A stretch of DNA of 64,000 nt, taken from assembly GCF_901709675.1 (NCBI RefSeq), contig NC_051087.1, positions 5,413,001-5,477,000 of the forward strand. The letters run 5' to 3'. Each line of letters starts with the position of its first letter. Position 1 is the first letter of the stretch. Origin of the DNA: Syngnathus acus (Eukaryota > Chordata > Actinopteri > Syngnathiformes > Syngnathidae). The position numbers were made by a program, and so were the translations under genes. The notes beneath the pieces were generated by a model, which saw only the letters and a program-made list of their open reading frames with translations, was not told the origin of the DNA and made no database searches. This document shows, piece after piece, positions 12,101 through 22,537 of this stretch.

Positions 12101-13683
12101 GAGATCTTTAGGGGGGGGGGGGCAAACGGATGGCAGTAGTCTTCATCCCAGGCCAACAATGGTGGCTTTGTGCTGCTGGAGGTGGGATGAAGACAGATAA
12201 CATAATAATGACTTCCTCTGCTTTTACGCTCGTCACGCCTTCATTTGTAAAAATCTTACTGACATTGGCTCTACTTGATTGCTAAAGGTTTTATTATTGC
12301 AGCAGATTGAAATCAAGAAAAGGTTTCCTCATTATTTTGATATCAGAACAAATTGGAGGTCAATCAGCATCACTGAATGGGTTGTACAATTGTGGCCTAT
12401 ATATCTTGTGAGAGCAGATGGGTACATCGGTACCTCTTTAACACCAATTGTGAGTCAGTGGAATTTTCTTTTCGTGTCCTAACATGTGGGCCTCCACATA
12501 AAAGCCATTGTGCAGAGAGTGCTTATTGGGAAGATATTACAGAGCAGCAGCTGCCACGGATGAAAAGTCTTCTTTTAAAGAGAGAACATCCCACCAATCT
12601 GCTCCTAGTGTAGCAAGAGTGGGAATTCACATTTATTTTAAATGCCACCATTGATATATTCCATAGTTTCCTAATGTGATGGGAAAATGCTTTATTTGGT
12701 TTAAGCAGAGGCCCCCTTCACAACAACCAAATCTAGTTCCCTTCAATTTTATTTCTCGGTTCTAGCTTTCTTTTGAAATTCCTCTTCACATTCCCCCTTA
12801 CTTCCAACCGATTTCCACACCCTTCACAACAAAATTTAAGCAGTGTAGCATGCCATACATTTGAACATTCCAAATGAGTTCCAGAGGTTTTTTGTTTTTA
12901 TTTTTTTCTCATACTGTAGCACATTGCGGTCCCATCTGGAGCAGTAACGCAAGAAACTGGGTCCTCGTCCAACATATGATTTAATCAAGCAGATGTCCTC
13001 ACCTTTTATCCCTCTAAATGGCTATAAAATCCTGCTGGGACTGCAACATTATTTTCATCAGAACTAGCTTAAGTATCTTAAATCAGGGACAAACCCATGT
13101 ATCAGAGAATAGCCAGTGTCCAGATGCTTGTGGAATAACATAATGTTGGATGCCTATGAGGAAGGGCGGTTAACAGATTGTGACTCCGATGACATATGCT
13201 ATGAATCTTCCTTTTATTTCTTTTTTATTTACCATCCATCTATCAGGTGGTGTACAATTTTTTTTTATCACAAGGAGTACAAATAATGCAAATAATCCAG
13301 ACATGTAGAAATATAGTAGTACCAATTGAAACCGAATTTACGAGTTTGAACAATTATTATTAGTATTATTTAATATCCTAGATTAAAAAAAACTACACAG
13401 AAAGGGACATTTTTAAATCATGCATGATGGATTTTAATGTACACATTCACACACATGTGCATACAGACACCACTCCAACTTTTCTTTCATTTTTAGGCCC
13501 ATTTTATAAGGCCATTCTTGAGACATTCTATAGTGAAAACAACTGTCGATTAATTATGACGTCACCCGCGGCCACCTTTATTGCGCTTCCCTTCCCTGAT
13601 TGGCCCAAGCTTAATGTCATTTAATTAGCCTCACCTGCACGTACTTCGGTGGACACACGAGCAGGAGCGTCAACAAACTAAAG
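9177..13683. other. EMP-gene 5' intron/promoter and intergenic region
   Basis: On the minus strand, a probable non-coding first exon of the EMP gene ends at 9936 (CTTTCAG followed by GTAAT). Its upstream flank at about 9940-10130 would be the promoter, without an obvious TATA box. From about 10130 to 13683 I find no exon chain or RNA gene. The stretch holds a GTTT microsatellite (10655-10688), an (AAT)n tract near 10927-10942 and poly(G) at about 12111-12122. The last part (13550-13683) is presumably the ZP-gene promoter, but no clear TATA box was seen. Confidence 0.5.
10655..10688. repeat. (GTTT)n microsatellite
   Basis: About eight uninterrupted GTTT units lie between the EMP and ZP genes. 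Confidence 0.9.
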
Positions 13684-16600
13684 ATGTATTGCGACGAAAA
13701 AAGCAAAAATTACATCTTGTTTTTATTTATAGTAACTATTTACTTGTTCCACCTTTGTGATTCTGCTCCACCAGTCCCGTGGGGAAGCCGCATTTTCGCC
13801 CACGAAGCCCAAGAGTCATCTTCAACCGAACGGAAACAAGATGTCGCGAAAGGGAACCTTGACGATCTTCTTGTTCAGCGAAGAAAACGACACGATTCTA
13901 GCAACAGCGGTTATCATAAGTTTTGGTCTCAAACTGAACCATCGTATGCTGATCGTATTCCAGACTCTAGTAAATTCAGACTCGGTGAACCTGTTCCTCG
14001 GGAGAGCTTGTCATGGACTTGGACTAAAGGCAAAGTCATCAGATTACAAAGTTTGTCCGATTCAGAAGCTGGATATCAGAGTGATTTGACAGGTAACCTT
14101 TTCCTCATTATGGATTCATATACTAGCATGCGGCCCAGTCCATATTACAGATGTTTTTTTTTTTTTTTTTTTAGATTTTTCTGGTGTTCCTGGAAAAGTC
14201 TTTGTATCATCATCTGACTCCGTTCCACATGCATCTGAGTGGCTGGGGATGAAGCCTGTGCTGCTGTGTGACCATAATTCCATGAGCTTCACAGCATCAG
14301 GAGAGGGATTTTCTCAACTCTTGGTGGACAAAGGTGAAATATATTAAATGTATTTTCCTGTGATTATCAAAGCTTGGAATGGACTGATGAAGTTTGAGCA
14401 GAAATAGAATGAACAATTTATAAAAAATTGTGCATAAAGACTAGCTCACGGATGCTTTTCCACTGTTTGTATGTTTTTGTGTGTGTGAGTGTGTCATAAA
14501 ATCCCCGTAGTATTCGGGGAAACACAGAATCCGCTGCTATAAAAGATCTTATCATTCGGAGAGCTCCAACACAACCAGCTTTGCAGAAACATTGGGCACC
14601 AGCATGCCTGACGCTGTAAACAAGAGCACTATTGTTTAATACTAAGGCGTATAAAATGGTGCATCCCAAATGCAAATAGATAAGGATATTAACTAGAAGG
14701 GGATTTTTGCAATTATCACTCGAAGCTGCAGTGTGCATATACAGCAGGCTTTCGCATCTCTGCCAAGATGTTCGTCACTTGAAATTCTTGAACTGCTCTA
14801 AACGCACGAGATTCATTCCTTTTTCAAAACAGACTCAAATGGATTGGTCATTCGTAATATGCTGTCAAATTACCTCGTCCTCACACCAAAGCATGTCCCT
14901 CTTCTGTATATTTCTCTGAAACAGGGGGAGCCTCTCCCGTCCCTTTGTTCCATCTATCTCTATATTGCGGTTACACAGTGAGGACATCATGGAGTGACCT
15001 TCACATGGTGGTGCCATATGATGCATGCTACATTACCCAGGAGGTATTCTTCTCACAGTCATTCTTCACCTCGCTCACTGCGTCCTTGACCAAAAAACTG
15101 CTCCTCCGCTCCCCTCCAGAACGGCAGTTACGTGCTACCTATGCTTTGGTGGGGCAGCCCGCTGAAGCTGGCTTGCCCGGTGCGGATGCCTACGTCAGTC
15201 CCGGCCGTCTTCTGCTCCCCTTACGGCATGGCGGTGTATCTATCACAGCAAGGGAACCGTCTACCGGTGCTGGGAGTTCTCGGTACTCTAATGTTATTGT
15301 ATTCCGCTCGGTTACATTTTGCTGCAAATATTTTCTTTTTGGAGGAAAATCACACAAGTTTTACAAGTCAGCATTGTGTCACTCACTAGAAGCCCATTTT
15401 GTTATTTTAATCCACCCCCTTCATTTCCACAGTTATTTGTATTTCTTTGTATAAGTCACAAGAAGTAATTTAGAATGTGGAAATGTTTTCATACCATGAA
15501 GTAGAAATGTCACTACGTATCCATGACCTGGCATTAAATGCAGGAATCAAACTAAATGCTGTGGCGGGAAAAAAAAAATAGATTATATCCTATATTGTCA
15601 AAATGTATTTTTTTTTTCTTCTTGTGTGGCTTAACCTCAATGTATTTTGCAGTAAACGGAGGTTGGTTTCCATTTGTTTCTGATGAGTGTGCGTACCGTG
15701 TTGACTCTGAACCAGAGGAGTTCATCTTTTTCATCCCATTCATTGCTCCTTGTCTCAGAGTAAGTTGGTCTCGTTTGAACCGACTCTTGTAACAAAGGCT
15801 TGAAACTAAATATGTTCTGTGCATGTCTTCTTAGGATTCACCAGAACTCCATCTTGTTTTTGATAAGCAGAAAATGATCCTCTCCTGCTCCGTTCAATCA
15901 TCTTCCATACCTCAGACGCCCGCTGATAATTACCATCTGCATGTACCATACGATAAGCATCCTTCAACGCCGTCTTTGCATTCAGCTCAAGAGCCCATTG
16001 CTCAACTTCCCGATTACGGCTCGCCATACCCTCAAAATCCACATCTCTTCCCTGCTGGTCGACCGGATGCACCTGGATCTCCAGCTCATGATCAGGTTGC
16101 CCGGCTTCCTACTTATCCACACTTTGCTTACCCAGGGTCCCCATCGCCTTCATTTCCCCACGTTTACCATCCTGCCTCAAAGCCTGCTATTCCATGGTTC
16201 TCCTCAGGCAATGCCCCTTCAAGTACTTTCCCTGTTGCACCTGGATTTCCAACCCAGGATGAGACTGGCCAGTTTCCCAATTATCCCCAACTTGTCCACC
16301 CTGGTTTTCTCTCGCCCACATTTCCCCAGGTCTACCCTCCTGGCTCAAAGCCTGCCAACCTCCCTCATCTCTCTCCAGGCAGTCGCCCTGGAGCCCTGCC
16401 TCATCCGTTCCATCACCGCAAAAATCCTTTACAAGCTCCTTCCCCTGCACCTCCAACACGGGCTCAGTCGCCGGGTAAATCCCATAGCGCTTACGGCAAA
16501 TTCCTGTCCCCTCATATTCCCCAAGTCTATCCTCCTGCCGGTCCCCCTCAACTCGTTCCGCCACAAACTCCCCGCCCACCCACGATTCGGGATTATCTTC

Positions 16601-19600
16601 AGATGCCTTCCCATCCTTTACCTACGCCAGCAACTTTGATACCAGAACCACATCCTCGCCCTTCAAGGCCACCCCATTACCAGCTTCCATCCAATCTGTA
16701 TGACTTTCACAATCCATACAGACACCCCAAAAAAGGTCACAATCCACTGGCCCCTCCCACTGCTCATTTTCCCCAAGACCCTAGTTCGTTCATTCCACCT
16801 CCATCTGAGGAACATCAGCAAGCCTACTGCCCCCCTTACTCCAACACCCCTTGTGGATCCAAGGAGTACACTTATCCTTATAGCTATTCACCAGTACAAC
16901 CCCCTGTGCACCAGTATCCGACTCAGTCACCTACACAAAAACCTGCGCTTAGCAAGCCTTCCATTCGCCCCTCTGGTGTCCGGAAGCCCAAGGTCTTCTG
17001 CTCCTCCAATCAGATGCTGGTTCATCTCCCGCCTGGTCCGATCTCTGGAATTGTTGTTAAAGGTGAGCATGTGCTTTGACCTCGGTATGTATGTACAGTA
17101 AAATATAGTATAAAATGCATATGGTTACAATCAGCTCTGCGTGAGTTTATGCTTCAGGGGAGGTGCTCTGCTATATATCTCAATGGGGGAAGGGATCCAG
17201 TACGAGAAGATGTACTGCATACGTGCATGTGCCGGTTTGAGCAGGCATAAAAAAAAAACCACACTTCTGTCTCCAATTTTTCAGATGCCGAAGGGAATGA
17301 GATAAGTATCCCGGATGCTCCAAAGCACTGTGGCTATTCTGCCAGCATTGGAAAAGATGGCAAAATTCATTTTAGCCTCCAGTTACACACACTCTGTCAC
17401 ATGAGTATGAAGGCAAGTATTGACTCGGATTTCACACTGAGCACACAACCTTTCGTATAATTAATCCTCCTAAACGTTTTCTTTCAAAGGATAACACGTA
17501 TTTCATTAGTGTCACCTATATGACACAAAGTGGCAGGATGGAGGCTCAGTTTTATTGTCCAGCTCCCACCTCTTCATCTGGACAAGGTTCATTTTGTCTG
17601 TGTGCTCCTCCAAGATGGCGTTTGCAGTAGATCTCAACTGTGAAAATGACCTTTTATCATTCATGCTTTCAAATTTGTAAGATTGCAACCTTCCCAGAGA
17701 CCAACGGCTCCCCTGCGAAAAAGGTCCCTTCTCCCGGGCATCGTGTCTCTCCATGGGCTGCTGCTTCAACAAGCATCCCCCGGCCTGCTACTACCGCATG
17801 GACGGTGAGTTTGTGTCTGTGCACCCACCAGGATTTTCACACCACTTAGCTATGAACACGTGAGGTCTTTTGTAGAAGCACAATCAGGGCAGTAAACAGA
17901 CCGTGAAAGGGTGCCAAAGACCTTGTGTCTGTCTTCTCAATGGCTTCCTCAGCGATATGACCTTTTGTTTACCTGACCTTTGCGCTCCAGTGTATGCCTA
18001 AATATGTGTATGTGTTCTCCTCTTCCAGAGTGCACAGCTGACCGCCACTTTGTCTTCTTGGTGCCTGGATCCCTCACGAACCCCCCTCTCTCCCCTGGCC
18101 TATTGGGGGTTGCCAACAACTCCACCTGTAAACCAGTGAAAGTGACTTATGAGTATGCCTTGTTCAAGCTCCCCATGGATGGCTGCGGGGCTCGTAGAAT
18201 GGTGACTTTTAATGAGTGAAACAGCCTCTGAATTTTAAAATGCTGAATAAGAGCAGGCTGTTTGCATTCTTTGTTGCTGGTTGTGCTAAATGTGTGTCGT
18301 TTCGCTCCCCTTGCAGGAGGTCGGGAAGACGTTGGTCTATATGGTGGAAGTGGTCAACATAGTTCAGACAATCAGCCTCAATTACGGCACTATCACGAGA
18401 GATTCTCCTGTCAGGTAAGACAAAGTTTCTCGTCATTCGTGTGGACTGAGCAATACAACTTGGCTGTTATTCAGAATGTTTGTGGACGTAAAGCAGAATT
18501 GTAAAGCTGTGTCATCAATTCGAGCAAACGGGTAGAGAAATATAAAAACCTCGAATTGTTGCGGCAGCCAATTTTTCCTCATGCTTGCTTACAGTTAAGC
18601 CTTCAGTGTTGAGTGCACATCTGTGAAACTCCACTCTGTCCTTCATTTTATTGACGTTGAGTCTTCATTTGTTACATCCACCTGCGTCTTTCCTCTGTCA
18701 GGTTGCTTGTAGAGTGCAGGTATGTACCAGGTGGGGCTTTAACAATGAGCTACTTGGTCAAAACCCCCACCCTGGGGCCAGCCGTCCAGACCCAGGGGGT
18801 GTTTGGCGTCCAGCTCCGCCTGGCAAAAGGTAGGCAGACTGATTTGTTTCATCCTCCAACACAGGAATCCGTAGTAAAAAAATAGCTGCATTTATATTGT
18901 GGACAACGTGTGGACGAGTGCCTCAGACCATGTTGCTTTTTAATCAGCTCGAGCAGAACTGACATTTGTGAGGGTAACAAATCATTTGAATCTCCTGCCT
19001 CCGTACCAATGCACCTTCTTGCAGATGCTGAGTACACAAGCTACTACCCGCAGTATCACCAGCCCCTGCAGATGCTGCTAGGGAAACCCCTCTACTTGGA
19101 AGTGAGGATGCTCAATGCTCCAGACCCCAATTTGAGGCTTCTGGTACACTACTGTGTGGCCTACTCGCGTTCTGGAAGTTCCGTGTGGGTGCTGCTTTAC
19201 AACGGGTAGGCTCTGCTTGGGTCCGATGACTTAACAGTCAGAACCAAAATGAAATACGTCTGCTGATATATACAATGGCTTCCCATAAAATTGGGTTCAC
19301 CGGTAATGTCTTCTACTTGTACCAAGATGCCCCAACCCCTTGGATCCAACCTCTCAGGTTGTGCTGTCTGCTCCCCAATCTCCCTCCCCTCATGCTCAAA
19401 CGCGTCGCTTCACCATGAGTACCTTCCAGTTCCTTCCTGATGGGGAGATCAAAGACCTGGATGAGGAGGTAAGATAAACATTGAAGCTTGGGCGTCATTA
19501 AATGCTCTTGTTGATTCAGCGTTAAAGCATGCTCACACAAAAGAGAATGAACGATTGTGAAGTTTTGATTCCTGCCGATGTGTCTATACTAATATATTGG

Positions 19601-20276
19601 ATGTCACTGCTACAACACAATCTAAGATATATATAACGGGAAGTAGTGTAAACAGTTTCTTATTCTGTTATTTGACAGTTTTTACAGTTGCTAGTTCCCA
19701 GGCAGAATCTGTGGAGCAGTCATTTGTGCTACCCCATAGGCCAATAAAAAAAGAAAAGATAAATGCCAAACGCCCACTTGGCTATTTAATGGCAACCGAG
19801 AGGGGTTGTCCTCTCCCTGCAACAGCAAAAAAGCCAGATGCCTACAAGGAAATGATTCCAAAATCAGCACTATGGATGAATCTTTATGTGCAAAGATAAA
19901 CACCATCCTCTGTGAGATCTAGCTGCTACAAATAGTGTCGCCACTTACCAAGTGATGGATGGATGAGTGGAAACACATGTAAAGCGTCTTTCTAAGAAAT
20001 GTGTGCGTGAGTTTTAATTCAGCCTTAATTTTCATCCCGTATTCTACTTTTGTCGAATACTACCTTGTATGTATAAAAAAAATAAAAAATAATCGAATGT
20101 ACATTGAGAATAAGCGGACATGTTAAATTATCATGGATTACAAGCTAAAATGTTAGCATGCATTACACTTTACTGAGATATCATTATGAACTTTATTTCA
20201 GATTTACTTCATGTGTTCAACGGAAGTCTGCTCGCCGCGTGATGGCCCGTGCGTCGAGGGCTGTTTTGGTCATTGA
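13684..20276 (+). CDS. Zona pellucida (ZP1/ZP4-type) egg-coat protein with three extra ZP-N-like repeats
   Basis: Fifteen coding exons join to exactly 1103 codons plus stop: 13684-14092, 14175-14333, 14925-15043, 15120-15282, 15653-15759, 15835-17062, 17285-17412, 17490-17586, 17700-17804, 18029-18201, 18317-18414, 18702-18829, 19025-19205, 19327-19468 and 20202-20276. Order of parts: signal peptide (about 1-27); RRKR furin-type site (66-69); ZP-N-like A (about C168-C248); ZP-N-like B (about C261-C334); Pro-rich degenerate repeats (about 345-700, nearly all in one 1228-bp exon); ZP-N-like C (about 705-800, KVFC...HCGY...LCHM...FYCP); P-type trefoil (about 804-838, PCEKGPFSRASCLSMGCC); then the ZP module beginning ECTADRHFVFLVPG. 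Each ZP-N-like unit has four cysteines. Trefoil plus ZP is the ZP1/ZP4 signature. The protein is predicted to be secreted and to polymerise in the egg envelope. It ends at CVEGCFGH with no downstream furin site or membrane anchor. The paralogue name is uncertain. Confidence 0.88.
17413..17489 (+). other. GC-AG intron in the ZP gene
   Basis: The exon ending ATGAAG is followed by GCAAGT, not GT. The next exon starts after TTTCAAAG. Using this non-canonical GC donor keeps phase 0 and completes the fourth cysteine of ZP-N-like unit C. Reading through instead gives a stop after about 14 codons. Confidence 0.75.
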
Positions 20277-20600
20277 TGGTGAGTAAAATGGCCGCACCCC
20301 GTCGACCCTGAACAAATCCGGGCTGAAAACGACAAGAGGGGCCATCCGCGGCTACTCTTATGTAGGACAGATGGACAATGATTTAGTAATGAGAGCTGTA
20401 AATTATTTATCAAGACTGATCCATTTCCTCTTCTTACAGTTAAGGCATGGAAGACACTTGAAGTTAACAACTTGGCAAGGTGACCCAACAGCATTTGTTA
20501 AAAAGCCGTTTGTATTTCTTCATTTTGGTCACGTATGTTGTTTCTTCCAAGCAGTAGATGCTAGTCACTTAACCACCAATAAAAGATCTCCAAGGACATG
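20277..20600 (+). other. ZP-gene 3' UTR with a probable intron and polyadenylation signal
   Basis: Two bases after the TGA stop there is a consensus donor (TGATG|GTGAGT at 20279). A strong polypyrimidine acceptor (CTCTTCTTACAG) ends at 20439. AATAAA lies at 20578-20583. The last exon is therefore probably 20440 to about 20600 and wholly untranslated. Confidence 0.6.
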
Positions 20601-22537
20601 AGGGTCTGTATGTGTCTAAGATGGTCGCCACTCTGTTGCAAAACTGGGAGTGGTACTTTAAGCTTTTTTTTAACTAGCACAAGTCGAAGTGAGAGGAAGA
20701 GGCATATTTCTATCAGACCTCGCCTGTCTGTCAAGCATACAATAATTCATTGCTGGATGAATGAAGTCTAAGATGTCTGTGGTCCATAACTGTGCCTAGA
20801 TGTCTACTCTTCATCTTCAAGATGATTTGGACAGGGCTTGTTGGCCTTACGAGCACCCGCCCCCATGCTAGTGCCAAGTAAACAATGGAGAATTTGAAGC
20901 CGTCCCTCCACTCGTAAATAATTTCCTGTACATTCCAATGGATTCTGTAGAGAGTTGCTGTGCTAAACCTCTGTTCTGATTAGCTCTAACAACCTTTTGT
21001 TTTCAAATTTATGAACGGGAGGGTCGTGGGCAACAGTGCTCGGGTGTGTTCGTACATATGAGTAAGACAATCAGGAGTTGGGTGAGGTTCAGGAAAGGTT
21101 TTCAAGCAACACATGAATGTCTCCAGGGTGAAACATAAGTATTGGAGACATCTTGTGTTCAAAACTTGTGCCTGGGAGAACTTTGGTGCTGAACCTGTAG
21201 CTATAAAATTTGTTTAGTTGTTGCATCATGTATTTTAAAATTGCCCTCTTAGGAATAAAAAAAAAAAAAATACTATTTGCACTTATAGTCACACTATCAC
21301 TGAGTGGGAAATGAACTTCATGCTGCAGAAGATATCAGTAGCATCTGAAAGGAATGCAAGCTTTGTGATTGCAAAATACATTTGCATAATGTCAAAAAAA
21401 GGAAAAAAAAGCAAGAGCTTAGGTGGGTTATTTTGGAAAGAAACCTTTGCCCTGTATTGCGATTTTTATTTTTTTTCCTGCACTCATTAGCCTCTCATGG
21501 TAGCCTTTGACCACTGGGTGTCATCCAAGCAATAAAAATACCAGACGAGCCCAAGGCAATGCTTCATACTGCATTACTCAACACCGGGCCTAGGTCCTCG
21601 GTTGTGTAAGAACTTGGGGAATTGTGTTTTCAAGAGCAAACCCACGGGGCGTAAAAAAACACGCTCTAAAATGAGAAAAACGTAGGTGTGGAAATGGAGA
21701 AGATCCAGTGAGAAAGGGGCTTAGAGTAGGAACATCTTTAGACCAGTAAGTTTGACGCCCTCCGCCCCTCGCACAAATGTATGGAGGCACTGCGGCACAT
21801 TGCGCACACTTGCGGGCTGCGTGGCTCTGCGTTCAAAAGGAGAGCGGAAGACGGGAGGAGGGGAAAGACTTGCCAAGAGGGAGGGGAGCTCGATTTCCTT
21901 TCCCCGGAGCACACGCCGCTAGAACACACCGGGAGAAAGAGAGAGAGGGGGAATACTCTTGGCGGAGATAGAAACCGCGAAACGGGGGGGAAAAAACAAC
22001 CCCGTCCGTCGTCAACCTTTCTAGCTACTTGCGGACTATTATGGGGGCAAAGGGAGCGCTCCTGACCGGGCTCGACTTGCTGTGAACCTCCGCGCTTGTG
22101 GTCCTAGTCTACGAGGAGAACACAGGCGACATGTTGAGGGGCTTTTTCGTCTTGCGGTAGGATGTTCTGTCTCTTAATCGAGAGGCCCTCACTGTAAAAA
22201 GAAGGGGGGGAAGAGGCTGATTCCTAATGGACATTTTGGCGGTAGGCAGCCATTTGTTGTGATCGCTGCTGATTTATTTGGTTTGTTCGAGTCAGACATA
22301 GCACAGGCCTCTGCAAGCTGGCGCCGTCACTGTAAATAGTAGGCGCTATATTTAAACATCTTTATCGTGCAGACTCACGTTTATTTTGTGTGTTTGAAAA
22401 GGGCTTACTCTAAGGCCTATGCATTTTAACTAGTTAATTTACCCTTCAGTTGCACGCACAAAGTGCGAAAACAATCGTCCTCCTTTAACCCCAGTAGGGG
22501 AGAATAAGAACCCCTTTCTCTCTCTCTATATATATAA
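20600..22537. other. Intergenic region and rbfox2 5' flank / leader
   Basis: No gene is seen at about 20600-21700, which is AT-rich with A/T runs. From about 21750 to 22350 the sequence becomes GC- and CpG-richer with purine-rich GAGAGA tracts, as expected for the promoter and 5' leader of rbfox2. Short ORFs here on both strands lack domains. Confidence 0.5.

Noticed and set aside
16187-16579. Antisense ORF of 130 codons inside the ZP Pro-rich exon.
   Set aside because: It is a shadow frame of a GC-biased repetitive exon, with no domain and no promoter or splice context.
15874-17079. A 401-codon Pro-rich ORF that could look like a single-exon gene.
   Set aside because: It is the large exon of the ZP gene (15835-17062). 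Splice sites at both ends and frame continuity with flanking ZP-N exons show it is not independent.
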